Source: Bacteroidota bacterium
GTDB lineage: Bacteria > Bacteroidota > Bacteroidia > Bacteroidales > GCA-2748055
Direction of reading: 5' to 3'
NCBI GenBank assembly: GCA_024244665.1
Contig: JAAEOI010000597.1
Span: 1-35,983 of the forward strand
DNA: 35,983 nt
Shown here: piece after piece, positions 16,683-24,860 of the stretch
Layout: each line of letters opens with the position of its first letter
Numbering within the stretch: the stretch's first letter is position 1
Program-made: the position numbers and the translations under genes
The notes under the pieces: model-generated
Database searches by the model: none
Told to the model about the DNA's origin: nothing
The model's input: the letters and a program-made list of their open reading frames with translations, nothing else

Positions 16683-17087
16683 ATGAAACCAACACACATT
16701 GAACACATTGGGATCGCAGTGGCTGACCTGGAAGAGTCCATAAGCTATTACGAAAAAGTACTGGGGCTGGAGTGCTACGCCATCGAAGAGGTGGCCGATC
16801 AGAAGGTAAGAACTGCCTTTTTCAGGGTGGGGGACACCAAGATCGAGCTTCTTGAGAGCACCGATCCTGAGGGGCCCATCGGGAAGTTTATCGAGAAGAA
16901 GGGACCCGGGATTCATCACCTGGCATTTGCCATGGATGATGTGGGGAAGTCGCTCAAACACGCCAGGGAACAGGGTGTAAGAGTGATTGATGAGGTGCCC
17001 AGGAAGGGGGCGGAAGGATTGAAAATCGGTTTTCTTCACCCTAAATCTACCCAGGGAGTCTTAACAGAGTTTTGCGGTCATGAGTAG
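16683..17087 (+). CDS. mce: Methylmalonyl-CoA epimerase
   Basis: The enzyme interconverts (R)- and (S)-methylmalonyl-CoA, linking the B12-dependent mutase to propionyl-CoA carboxylation or decarboxylation. The 134-residue product contains two VOC-fold repeats. Likely metal ligands are His8 in His-Ile-Gly-Ile-Ala-Val, His78/His79 in Gly-Ile-His-His-Leu-Ala-Phe, and Glu129 in Leu-Thr-Glu-Phe-Cys. Length and motifs fit the family. The ATG at 16683 is chosen because the fold begins directly there. An in-frame upstream extension from TTG 16632 would translate the heptamer repeat and is rejected. citDE follows 50 bases later. No mutase or carboxylase subunit is in view. The enzyme would fit propionate formation by the succinate route. 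Confidence 0.92.
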   Translation: MKPTHIEHIGIAVADLEESISYYEKVLGLECYAIEEVADQKVRTAFFRVGDTKIELLESTDPEGPIGKFIEKKGPGIHHLAFAMDDVGKSLKHAREQGVRVIDEVPRKGAEGLKIGFLHPKSTQGVLTEFCGHE

Positions 17088-17137
17088 CCAGGATGATTGA
17101 ATCGGCTTAGGCTGCAGGGTTTTTATATGGCATTTCT

Positions 17138-18322
17138 ATGAAACAGACAGCAATCACAGGCAACAAAGGCGACCGGGTACGATCAGACTGCCAGGTGACA
17201 CTGCAGCTCCCTGAGAAGGGGGGCATCAGCATTACACTGAAGAGCAAGGTAGAGGCGATGTTTGGAGAGCAGATCAGACAACAGGCAGAGGAGGTGCTTA
17301 AAACGCTGGGGATCTCTCATGCTCACCTGGAGATTGAGGATAACGGGGCCTTGCCCTTTGTAATCGGTGCCAGGATCGAAGCAGCTGTAAACCAGCTTCA
17401 ACCCACCGGACATAGTTGGATCCCTCCCTTAATTGAGCAAAACCGCGATGATAGCGGGAAGGAGCGTTTCAGATTCTCCAGGCTGTACCTTCCAGGGAAT
17501 TCCCCGGCAATGATGCTCAATGCAGGGATCCACCAACCCGAGGGGATAATCCTTGACCTGGAGGATTCGGTGGCTCCTGAAAAGAAAGCCGAGGCCCGAC
17601 TGCTTGTCCGCAATGCCCTTTGCCAGGTTGATTTTTACGGCGCCGAGCGGATGGTGAGGATCAACCAGTTGCCGGCCGGACTGGAAGACCTGGATGAGGT
17701 GGTTCCCCGACAGCTGCACCTGGTGTTGCTTCCCAAGTGTGAACATGCTTCACAGGTTGCAGAGGTGACGGAACGTATTGATTCTGTATTGCTTAAGCAT
17801 AAGCAGGAGCGAGAGATCTTCCTGATGCCCATTATTGAGAGCTGCCTTGGTGTGGAAAATGCCTTTGAAATAGCGAGGGCTTCGGAAAGTGTGGTGGCCA
17901 TGGCCATCGGGCTTGAGGATTATACAGCCGACCTGGGGGTTAAACGAACCGACTCAGGCGAAGAGTCACTCTATGCCCGCACCAGGCTTGTCAATGCCTG
18001 TAAGGCTGCCGGGATACAGCCCATCGATTCTGTCTTCTCGGATGTGGCCGATATGGAGGGGCTCAAAAGGAATGTGGCCACATCCCGCTCACTGGGATTT
18101 GAAGGGATGGGTTGCATCCATCCCAGGCAGGTTCCTGTAATCCAGGAGGCTTTTGTTCCGGGTGAGAATGAGATTAAGGATGCAAGGCGGATTGTAGAGG
18201 CCTTTGAGAAGGCTGAAGCACGTGGTTCGGCTGTGGTGGCCCTGGGGAGCAAAATGATTGACCCACCTGTTGTAAAAAGGGCGCTGAAGATTCTTGACCT
18301 GGCCTGTAAACTAAAACCGTAA
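17138..18322 (+). CDS. Citrate lyase gamma-beta fusion (CitD acyl carrier domain joined to CitE)
   Basis: Residues 1 to about 95 resemble CitD, the acyl carrier subunit. They include Ser16-Asp17 at the place where the phosphoribosyl-dephospho-CoA prosthetic group is attached, and the Glu-Asp-Asn-Gly-Ala-Leu-Pro motif near 66-72. Residues from about 110 form a CitE/HpcH aldolase barrel, with Leu-Glu-Asp-Ser-Val-Ala-Pro, an Arg-Ile-Asn substrate loop, Glu-Ser-Cys-Leu-Gly, Gly-Leu-Glu-Asp-Tyr and Gly-Cys-Ile-His-Pro-Arg. In other bacteria these are usually separate genes of about 98 and 300 residues, and 394 equals their sum. With CitF 12 bases downstream, the complex should split citrate to acetate and oxaloacetate. 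Citramalate lyase has the same subunits and cannot be excluded. Confidence 0.88.
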   Translation: MKQTAITGNKGDRVRSDCQVTLQLPEKGGISITLKSKVEAMFGEQIRQQAEEVLKTLGISHAHLEIEDNGALPFVIGARIEAAVNQLQPTGHSWIPPLIEQNRDDSGKERFRFSRLYLPGNSPAMMLNAGIHQPEGIILDLEDSVAPEKKAEARLLVRNALCQVDFYGAERMVRINQLPAGLEDLDEVVPRQLHLVLLPKCEHASQVAEVTERIDSVLLKHKQEREIFLMPIIESCLGVENAFEIARASESVVAMAIGLEDYTADLGVKRTDSGEESLYARTRLVNACKAAGIQPIDSVFSDVADMEGLKRNVATSRSLGFEGMGCIHPRQVPVIQEAFVPGENEIKDARRIVEAFEKAEARGSAVVALGSKMIDPPVVKRALKILDLACKLKP

Positions 18323-18334
18323 AAAAGCAGCTGT

Positions 18335-19882
18335 ATGCAAACCAAAAGCAATGCCGCCGGACGCCTCGTGGTCAGTGAAATTAACGGGGAGGTCGCCATC
18401 CCTTTCCAGGGGGTTGGGAAATACAAACCCGTAGGAAAGAAACATGCTCCATCCATTCCCGTCTGCAGCGACTATCCTGCAGACGGGAATAAGGTGGTTA
18501 AGGATCTGCGGACTGCCCTGGAAAAGGCTGGCCTGCGTGAGGGGATGACCATCTCCACCCATCATCATTTCCGGAATGGAGATTTTCTGGCAAACAAGGT
18601 TTTTGATATAGCCAAAGAGATGGGGGTGAAGGGGCTGCGCTGGTTTCCATCCGCGTCTTTCCCCTGTCACGAGCACCTGATCCAGTACCTGCAGGATGGG
18701 ACCATCCAGCGCATCGAAGGGAGCATGAATGGTCCCCTGGGCCGCTTTGTCTCCGAAGGCGGCATGGAGGGCACCGGGGTGCTGCGTTCCCATGGCGGGA
18801 GGTACCAGGCCATCCAGGATGGTGAAGTAAAGGTGGATATTGCTGTGATCGGAGCTCCTGTTGCCGATCAGTTTGGGAATTCTAATGGCCTGTCGGGCGA
18901 TTCGGCCTGTGGATTGCTGGGTTTTGCCCTGGCCGACTCGGAGTATGCCGACCGGGTGATTGTGGTTACCGACAACCCGGTGGAGTTTCCTTGCATTCCC
19001 TGGCAGATACAGGGCAACCATGTGGATTTCGTGGTCCACGTGGAAAAACTGGGCGATCCATCGAAGATTATCTCCGGGACCACCCAGATTACAAAATCGC
19101 CCGACCGCCTGCTACTGGCCGAACTGACCGCCCGGTTCTGCCAGGCGGCAGGGATCATCCGTGAGGGATTCAGCTTCCAGTCGGGAGCGGGCGGCACCTC
19201 ACTGGCCGTAGGTGAGTATTTCCGTAAGATCATGAAAAAGGAGGGGGTAAGGGCACGATTTGCCCGTGGCGGAAGCAATAAATACCTGGTCTCCATGCTG
19301 GAGGAGGGCCTTGTGGATTACATCCTGGATGGCCAGACCTTCGACCTGGAGGGAGTGCGGTCTATGGCTGAAAATCCGGGACACGTGTGGACCAGTCCCT
19401 TTACCAGCTATAACTACCATGGCAAAGGAAATTTTGCGGGCCTGATCGATGTGGTGATCCTCGGGGCCACCGAGGTGGACCTGTATTTCAATGCCAATGT
19501 GGTTACACACTCCGACGGTTACCTGCTTCACGGAGTAGGCGGATGGCAGAACTGCCTTTTCTCGAAAACAGTGATCCTGCCCATTCCGCTCTTCAGAGAC
19601 CGGGTTCCGGTGGTCAGAGAAAAAGTGACCACCCTTTGTGGCCCGGGCGAGTTGATCGATGTGATTGTTACTGAAAGGGGTATTGCCATTAATCCCAAAC
19701 GAAACGATCTGATAGAGCTTACCAAAAACAGCGGTCTGCCCATTAAAAGCATTGAGGAGCTAAAGGCTGAGGCAGACCGGATCTGCGGCATCCCTGCACT
19801 ACCTGAAGTGGAGGACAGGGTGGTGGCAGCAATCAAATGGGTGGATGGAACCGTGATTGATGTGGTTCGGCAGGTGAAATAA
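18335..19882 (+). CDS. citF: Citrate lyase alpha subunit (citrate:acetyl-ACP transferase)
   Basis: CitF swaps the acetyl group on the acyl carrier for citrate, forming citryl-ACP for cleavage by CitE. The 515-residue product matches the usual length of about 510. It carries the family blocks Ser-Thr-His-His-His-Phe-Arg-Asn-Gly-Asp, Gly-Ser-Met-Asn-Gly-Pro-Leu-Gly, Ser-His-Gly-Gly-Arg, Asn-Ser-Asn-Gly, and Gln-Ser-Gly-Ala-Gly-Gly-Thr-Ser. It lies 12 bases after citDE and is almost certainly in the same transcript. The ligase CitC, the prosthetic-group enzymes CitX and CitG, and a citrate carrier are absent from the window. A convergent lipoprotein gene follows, so those functions must be elsewhere or different. 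A short ATTGAT/ATCAAT hairpin at 19931-19946 lies in the downstream gap. Confidence 0.92.
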   Translation: MQTKSNAAGRLVVSEINGEVAIPFQGVGKYKPVGKKHAPSIPVCSDYPADGNKVVKDLRTALEKAGLREGMTISTHHHFRNGDFLANKVFDIAKEMGVKGLRWFPSASFPCHEHLIQYLQDGTIQRIEGSMNGPLGRFVSEGGMEGTGVLRSHGGRYQAIQDGEVKVDIAVIGAPVADQFGNSNGLSGDSACGLLGFALADSEYADRVIVVTDNPVEFPCIPWQIQGNHVDFVVHVEKLGDPSKIISGTTQITKSPDRLLLAELTARFCQAAGIIREGFSFQSGAGGTSLAVGEYFRKIMKKEGVRARFARGGSNKYLVSMLEEGLVDYILDGQTFDLEGVRSMAENPGHVWTSPFTSYNYHGKGNFAGLIDVVILGATEVDLYFNANVVTHSDGYLLHGVGGWQNCLFSKTVILPIPLFRDRVPVVREKVTTLCGPGELIDVIVTERGIAINPKRNDLIELTKNSGLPIKSIEELKAEADRICGIPALPEVEDRVVAAIKWVDGTVIDVVRQVK

Positions 19883-19960
19883 ACCAGATTTTCAACGTCC
19901 ATTTCATCGATTTTACTCGCATGTCCGTGAATTGATTTGGATCAATGAAGGTAACTGATA

Positions 19961-20629
19961 TTACCTCCTGATAAATTTCGCTGTGGGATAAGGTTTGCTT
20001 GCTTTTGTGGTATCTTCAGGGTACCAGTGGCAGGGAACGGTGAATGAGGTGGTTTCATTCTGGGTAATGTCATCCGCATCTGTCCAGCCTCCGGAAATCC
20101 ACAATCCTCCCGCTGCCTCTTTGAAGGCCCATATGTAGTAAACCCTGGGTTCCATATTCATAAAAAGCACTTCACCCTCATCATTTGTTATATCAGACAG
20201 ATTGGCTTCTTCAAAGTTATCCCACTCTTCCTCATCGGTATATAGAAATACTTCTGCATCCTTGAAGTAGATTGTTCCGGTACTATCCGTTATAAAAAAG
20301 CTGAGGATGGTTGCTTCATTGATGACGATGGTTTCGCTCTTGAGGTGGCTGCCTGCATCATTGGTAGCTGTCAGGATCACCTCAAAGCTGCCCGCCTCCT
20401 CATACAAATGCTGGGGATTCTCCGTGGTGGAGGTACCTCCATCGCCGAAATCCCATTCATAAGAGTTTTCCTCGGGTGTTGTATTATTGAAATGAACTGA
20501 TTCTCCTGCTTCCACATTAATAGTGGGTGTATATGTGAAACTGGTTTCAGGAACCTTCTGACATGAAAGTAGGGCAAGGAGCGGAACAAGAACAAATGTC
20601 AGCCTGGAGGGTACTTTGTATAATTTCAT
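19961..20629 (-). CDS. PKD-domain lipoprotein, unknown function
   Basis: The 222-residue product begins with a lipoprotein signal (Leu-Leu-Ala-Leu-Leu-Ser-Cys). A PKD domain at about 35-108 has the hallmark Tyr-Glu-Trp-Asp-Phe-Gly-Asp-Gly-Gly and a His-Leu-Tyr-Glu-Glu-Ala-Gly-Ser-Phe motif. The rest is a beta-rich region with Thr-Asn-Asp-Glu-Gly-Glu-Val-Leu-Phe, like a carboxypeptidase-regulatory fold. PKD domains mediate protein or glycan contacts on the cell surface. The ATG at 20629 is chosen because the signal peptide starts there; an upstream in-frame ATG at 20704 adds a non-signal-like stretch. The gene converges on citF and diverges from the sigma factor operon. Confidence 0.8.
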   Translation of the reverse strand: MKLYKVPSRLTFVLVPLLALLSCQKVPETSFTYTPTINVEAGESVHFNNTTPEENSYEWDFGDGGTSTTENPQHLYEEAGSFEVILTATNDAGSHLKSETIVINEATILSFFITDSTGTIYFKDAEVFLYTDEEEWDNFEEANLSDITNDEGEVLFMNMEPRVYYIWAFKEAAGGLWISGGWTDADDITQNETTSFTVPCHWYPEDTTKASKPYPTAKFIRR

Positions 20630-20900
20630 AAAATTCAGATAAGTAAGATCAATCACATAAAAAATAATCACATAATATAGGCATTCCTGTTTACATCCAA
20701 ACATACGCAGGTGGAGCTATCCTCTCTTAGATTAACCAAATCGTAATTGATATTGTTCGTCAGGCTACTCTTCTTTTTTGGAAAATGGCATAAAAGGGCT
20801 GAAATTAGAAGTTTCTTGATCAACAAGCAAATTTAACTTATGCCGTCAGCTTGCTTTTTTTATATCTTACATGCAACATTCCCTTTAACCCATCGTCATT

Positions 20901-21458
20901 GTGACAGAGATTGAGAATTCCGGAAAGTATGCACCGAAGCACCAGAAGCTTGTAGAAGCTTGCAAAAAGGGTGACCGGAAGTCGCAATTTGAGTTATACA
21001 AGCTTTACAGTGGAGCCATGTATAACACCACCCTGAGAATAGTCAGGGATTCTGATGATGCGGAAGATGTCATGCAGGAAGCGTTCTTAAAGGCATTTTT
21101 GAAAATAGGCACCTATCGAGGAGAGGTCAGTTTCGGAGCATGGTTGAAGCGGATTGTGGTGAATAAATCGCTGGATTTCCTGAGGCTGAAGAGAGAACAG
21201 ATCTCTCTGGAAGATGTGGGTGAGGCGGAAGAGCTGCCCGAAGAGGGTCCTGAGCTTGTTGAACTTGCATACTCGGCGGATGAAATACGGAAGGCCATTT
21301 ACGCCCTCCCGGAAGGATACCGGATCGTGCTCTCTCTAATCCTGCTGGAAGGCTACGATCATGATGAGGTTTCGGAGATTCTCCGGATATCCAATGCCAC
21401 ATCCCGAACCCAGTATCACAGGGCCAAAAAGAGACTGGTTGAACTGCTTAGAAAATAG
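20901..21458 (+). CDS. ECF-type RNA polymerase sigma factor
   Basis: The 185-residue product has a sigma-70 region 2 at about 25-95, with Asp-Ala-Glu-Asp-Val-Met-Gln-Glu-Ala-Phe and a Tyr-Arg-Gly-Glu-x-Ser-Phe-x-x-Trp-Leu block. Region 4 is at about 130-180, with the Leu-Pro-Glu-Gly-Tyr-Arg start and a helix-turn-helix near Ser-Glu-Ile-Leu-Arg-Ile-Ser. It would redirect RNA polymerase to a stress or envelope regulon. The start codon is GTG at 20901. The next gene begins 9 bases after the stop and looks like a membrane anti-sigma factor, so this is a self-contained sigma operon whose third gene encodes an exported repeat protein. Confidence 0.92.
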   Translation: MTEIENSGKYAPKHQKLVEACKKGDRKSQFELYKLYSGAMYNTTLRIVRDSDDAEDVMQEAFLKAFLKIGTYRGEVSFGAWLKRIVVNKSLDFLRLKREQISLEDVGEAEELPEEGPELVELAYSADEIRKAIYALPEGYRIVLSLILLEGYDHDEVSEILRISNATSRTQYHRAKKRLVELLRK

Positions 21459-21467
21459 AGAAGAAAG

Positions 21468-22004
21468 ATGATTGATCTTGAAAAACATATAAAGGAAAAG
21501 AGGCTGCAGCTGGATGCGGATTCACCGGCAGAAGGACACGAAGAACGTTTCCGCCAGATGCTTGAAGGCAGGCCGGTGAGAAGGGTGACTTTTCGGCATG
21601 TTCTGCAGGTTGCAGCTTCTATTGCAATAATACTTGCCTCGTCAGTGGTGCTGATCCGCACCAACAGAAGCGGCGATAAAATTGCTGAGCAAAAAGTTCC
21701 CGCCTCGGTTATTGAGGCAGATCAATACTACTCCACACAGGTGGGTTACAGGGTCGATCAGATCAAACAGTTGGATTTTAATGATGCGGAGGATAAAATG
21801 GTTCTTCTTGACGAACTGGAGGAACTTGACAGCTATCAACAGCAGTTAATGAAAGATCTTGAGGCAAATCCCAATGATGAGCGTGTGATTAATGCCCTGA
21901 TCAAACACTACCAGGTCAAACTGGACGTGATGGATCAGATTATATATCAATTAAATCAATTTAAAACTGAAACAAGCAATAACCATGAAAAAGAGAGTGT
22001 CTAA
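21468..22004 (+). CDS. Putative membrane anti-sigma factor
   Basis: The 178-residue protein has a charged cytoplasmic N-terminus of about 42 residues, one membrane helix at about 43-63, and an acidic helical periplasmic region with coiled-coil-like heptads. The length, topology and position directly after an ECF sigma gene fit an anti-sigma factor. The His-x3-Cys-x2-Cys zinc motif of the ZAS class is absent, so this is an inference from context rather than family recognition. The last 20 bases overlap the start of the following gene, which couples the two translationally. Confidence 0.6.
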   Translation: MIDLEKHIKEKRLQLDADSPAEGHEERFRQMLEGRPVRRVTFRHVLQVAASIAIILASSVVLIRTNRSGDKIAEQKVPASVIEADQYYSTQVGYRVDQIKQLDFNDAEDKMVLLDELEELDSYQQQLMKDLEANPNDERVINALIKHYQVKLDVMDQIIYQLNQFKTETSNNHEKESV

Positions 22005-23034
22005 TTTGAGAAGTTTGCTCCTGTTGCTCCCGATAACAATTTCAAGCTTTTCTCTTTCTGCCCAGGATGCAGTTAAGGATTTTTCCGAAACCTTTGATGT
22101 GAGTGAGGGTATTACACTGAATGCTGATACGAAGTATTCGGATGTGGAGATGATCACCTGGGACAAGAATACAGTTGACATCTATGTGGAGGTCAAGGTT
22201 GAAGCTTCCACTAAGAGCAAGGCCGAGGAGAAGTTGTCCAAAATCGATGTGAAGATTGGAAAATCCGGCAATACCATCTCCCTCAAAACCGAATTGAATG
22301 AGGGGTGGTCAAGGAGTGCAAAGGTGGATATCAACATCATTGTGAAGGCGCCTGCATATTTGAACCTGGAGATGTCGTCGTCCTACGGTGACCTTTATCT
22401 GCAGGAACTCAGTGGCCTGGTGCAGCTTAACATGAAATATGGAAACCTGAAGGCAGGAACCCTGGGCCGGGGCAATGAGAAGCCTTATAACAAGCTTGAT
22501 CTGGCCTATTCTGACGCCAGCATTGAAACTGCCGGCTGGATGGAAGTGGAACTGGCCTATTCGGACCTTGAAATGGTAAATTCGACCATGATCTTTGCCG
22601 AAAGCAAATATTCCAAGCTGATAGGTGAGAAATGCAGTGGCATTGTCACAGAAGGTGCTTACGACAAGTACATATTCGATCAAGTGGGTAGTTTTGTTGG
22701 AGAATTACGTTACTCCGGTGTTAAACTGGGTGCCTTGAATAAGAAACTGGATGTGGAGTCCAAGTACACACATGTGAAGATTCTTAATGTCTCCGAAGAT
22801 TTCAAGATGATCAATGCAGTAAGCTCCTACGGTAATATCTATCTGAAAATGGAAGATGGTGCTTCCTTCAAGCTTGAGGGAGAAGCACGTTATGGAAAGT
22901 TCAGCATGGCCAAGGAAGGAAAACTCAGTAAAGTGAAGGAGAACAACATGATAAAAGTATGGGGAACCGTCGGATCGGCCCCCAAAGGTTCCATCACCCT
23001 TGATGCCAGGTATGGCAACATCGATATAGAGTAA
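21985..23034 (+). CDS. Exported beta-repeat protein (DUF4097/adhesin-like), sigma operon effector
   Basis: The 349-residue product has a signal peptide cleaved near Ser-Ala-Gln at about residue 27. The body contains twelve copies of an aromatic turn motif (Tyr followed by Ser/Gly/Thr and Asp/Asn/Lys-type residues) at Tyr 51, 134, 152, 175, 192, 209, 226, 243, 261, 282, 303 and 343. Between 175 and 243 the spacing is exactly 17 residues. This suggests a beta-solenoid, as predicted for DUF4097-type putative adhesins. It would be periplasmic or surface exposed. Overlap with the anti-sigma-like gene suggests it is a sensor, target or structural effector of that sigma system. No enzyme motif is seen. 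A strong hairpin ends the operon. Confidence 0.75.
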   Translation: MKKRVSNLRSLLLLLPITISSFSLSAQDAVKDFSETFDVSEGITLNADTKYSDVEMITWDKNTVDIYVEVKVEASTKSKAEEKLSKIDVKIGKSGNTISLKTELNEGWSRSAKVDINIIVKAPAYLNLEMSSSYGDLYLQELSGLVQLNMKYGNLKAGTLGRGNEKPYNKLDLAYSDASIETAGWMEVELAYSDLEMVNSTMIFAESKYSKLIGEKCSGIVTEGAYDKYIFDQVGSFVGELRYSGVKLGALNKKLDVESKYTHVKILNVSEDFKMINAVSSYGNIYLKMEDGASFKLEGEARYGKFSMAKEGKLSKVKENNMIKVWGTVGSAPKGSITLDARYGNIDIE

Positions 23035-23056
23035 GCCCGAACACAATACATCCTTT

Positions 23057-23091
23057 AACGATCCCGGATTTTCTATAAATCCGGGATCGTT
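23057..23091 (+). terminator. Strong hairpin terminator of the sigma operon
   Basis: The arm AACGATCCCGGATTT (23057-23071) is perfectly complementary to 23077-23091 with a five-base loop, giving a 15-bp stem. The downstream T-tract is short (GCGTTTATG), so termination may be partial, or the stem may mainly protect the mRNA 3' end. Confidence 0.75.
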
Positions 23092-23246
23092 GCGTTTATG
23101 GCCTTTTGATCCCTGGGGTATATCATGCTTGTTGAGTTTCTATTGTTAACAGCAGGCTTCCATTCGACAGTGGAGAAAGTAATACTGTTAAAATAAAATT
23201 TTTATAAATTACGGGATTGGTATTTCAGAAACTAATCTCCTTCACT

Positions 23247-24248
23247 ATGGATTTTACCAAACCCCTGAATCATGCCCTGTTAACCACGCTTCTCCTTATT
23301 ACAGCATGTTCCACGACCCCGCGTGAGGAGCAGACCCAACAAACAGAAACTGTTCCCTATGAATATGCCCTGGTGCTACACGGAGGGGCTGGCTACATGA
23401 ATTTCGAAAATGTTCCTGAAGAGAGGCGGGTGGTATTCAAGCACTCACTGGATAGTGCCCTGCAATTGGGTCTCGCCCTGTTGGATAGAGGGGGTACCAG
23501 CATTGAAGCCGTGGAGGTGGTCATCCGCTGCCTTGAAGACAACCCTCTTTTCAATGCCGGAAAAGGGGCGGTATTTACCAATGAGGGGAAAAATGAACTG
23601 GATGCTTCCATTATGAGCGGGAGGGACCTGAATGCCGGGGCGGTAGCGGGAGTCACAACTATTAAAAATCCCATTTCAGCTGCCAGGGCAGTGATGGAAC
23701 AATCCGAACATGTGATGCTTGCAGGAACAGGTGCAGAAATATTTGCGGAGCAGGCAGGTCTTGAGATAGTGGATCCATCCTACTTCTACACCCAGAAGAG
23801 CTTTGAATCGCTTCAGCGTATGAAAGCGGATGAAAAACATGGAACCGTGGGTTGCGTGGCACTTGACCGTAATGGGAACCTGAGTGCCGGAACCTCTACT
23901 GGTGGTATGACCAACAAGAAATACGGGCGCATAGGTGATGCCCCGATTATCGGAGCAGGCACCTATGCCAACAACGCTACGTGCGGTGTCTCAGCCACAG
24001 GTCATGGCGAATTCTTTATCCGCTGGGCTGTAGCTCATGATATTTCTGCTTTGATGGAATATAAAGGTTATGATGTGGAGACCGCCGCTAAAGAGGTGGT
24101 TGAGAAGAAACTGGTGGAGGTTGGTGGAGATGGCGGGGTGATCTGCCTGGACCGCTTCGGACGGACCGCCATGATTACCAACACAAGTGGAATGTTCCGT
24201 GCCTACGGGAATTCAGAGGGGGAGAGGGTGGTAGCTATATTTAAGTAA
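23247..24248 (+). CDS. Isoaspartyl peptidase / type 2 L-asparaginase, lipoprotein
   Basis: This 333-residue Ntn hydrolase cleaves isoaspartyl peptide bonds from damaged proteins and can hydrolyse asparagine. It has a lipoprotein signal (Leu-Ile-Thr-Ala-Cys), the Leu-His-Gly-Gly-Ala-Gly oxyanion segment, and Asn-Ala-Gly-Lys-Gly-Ala-Val-Phe. The autoprocessing site is His-Gly-Thr-Val-Gly-Cys-Val-Ala with nucleophile Thr200, followed by Gly-Asn-Leu-Ser-Ala-Gly-Thr-Ser-Thr-Gly-Gly. The proenzyme should split just before Thr200 into alpha and beta chains. The ATG at 23247 is chosen over an in-frame TTG at 23217 because the signal peptide is then of normal length. Export to the periplasm or outer membrane is unusual relative to the cytosolic E. 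coli enzyme IaaA. Confidence 0.9.
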   Translation: MDFTKPLNHALLTTLLLITACSTTPREEQTQQTETVPYEYALVLHGGAGYMNFENVPEERRVVFKHSLDSALQLGLALLDRGGTSIEAVEVVIRCLEDNPLFNAGKGAVFTNEGKNELDASIMSGRDLNAGAVAGVTTIKNPISAARAVMEQSEHVMLAGTGAEIFAEQAGLEIVDPSYFYTQKSFESLQRMKADEKHGTVGCVALDRNGNLSAGTSTGGMTNKKYGRIGDAPIIGAGTYANNATCGVSATGHGEFFIRWAVAHDISALMEYKGYDVETAAKEVVEKKLVEVGGDGGVICLDRFGRTAMITNTSGMFRAYGNSEGERVVAIFK

Positions 24249-24296
24249 GTAGGTAAATAGCAAGGTGGCAACTGCCCTCCTGTGAAAATTGCTTCA

Positions 24297-24851
24297 TCAG
24301 GACCGCGCCTTGAAAGGCAGAAAGGTCATAAAGTCCGCATGGTGCACGATATATGCTTCGGTGCTGCGTTTGATCATATCGCCCTCGCCTGCATGGGCAG
24401 CGATGATGTGGCACACCTCTGGCGGGATTCCGCAGCTTTCGGCCAGTGAGACTCCTGAAAAGGGGTGCCTGAGCAGCTTTCCGTATGGCCCCTGGACGGC
24501 ATTTCCGTTCTCATCCAGTTCGTATTCAAGCAGTTTGCCCACATCGGCCAGGATTGCCCCGGAGATCAGTATATCCATATCCACCGGTAACTCATCGCCA
24601 AAAAACTCGTTCATCTTGTTCCCGCTGTCCTTCGCTATATGAACCACAGCCCTTTTGTGCTCCATGAAGGTGACCTTCAGATCAGGTCCGCACAACAGCG
24701 TAAAGGGGATCCGGTTGAGGTCTTCACCGGTCAGAACACTCTTTTCAAGTGCTTTTTCCCAGACCCTTGCTGTTCTTTGCTTTAAGTCCGGATTTGCAAT
24801 CCATTCAATCTCCGGCCACAGGTCCGGAACTTCCTTACTGATCTCGTTCAT
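24297..24851 (-). CDS. HD-domain-like protein with altered His-Asp signature
   Basis: The 184-residue cytosolic protein has an HD-superfamily helical layout: His65/His71, Gly-Ala-Ile-Leu-Ala102-Asp103-Val-Gly-Lys-Leu-Leu-Glu-Tyr-Glu, His129, His148/His153, and a late His-His-Ala-Asp173. In canonical HD phosphohydrolases residue 102 would be His, a metal ligand; here the codon is GCC (Ala). Other metal ligands are present, so the site may bind one metal, or the protein may be non-catalytic. It starts 9 bases after the dehydrogenase gene stop and forms an operon with it. The substrate is unknown; nucleotide or phosphate-ester hydrolysis would be the family expectation. Confidence 0.75.
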   Translation of the reverse strand: MNEISKEVPDLWPEIEWIANPDLKQRTARVWEKALEKSVLTGEDLNRIPFTLLCGPDLKVTFMEHKRAVVHIAKDSGNKMNEFFGDELPVDMDILISGAILADVGKLLEYELDENGNAVQGPYGKLLRHPFSGVSLAESCGIPPEVCHIIAAHAGEGDMIKRSTEAYIVHHADFMTFLPFKARS

Positions 24852-24860
24852 CTCTCTCTT

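Noticed and set aside
19931..19946. ATTGAT-TTGG-ATCAAT hairpin between citF and the PKD gene as a bidirectional terminator
   Set aside because: Six AT-rich pairs without flanking T or A tracts; noted only.
20830..20866. AAGCAA/TTGCTT hairpin followed by a T run upstream of the sigma gene
   Set aside because: The stem is only six pairs with a large loop, too weak to call a terminator or attenuator.
24249..24296. Short AAGTAAGTAGGTAAATAG run as a third heptamer array
   Set aside because: Periodicity is not maintained for more than two units.
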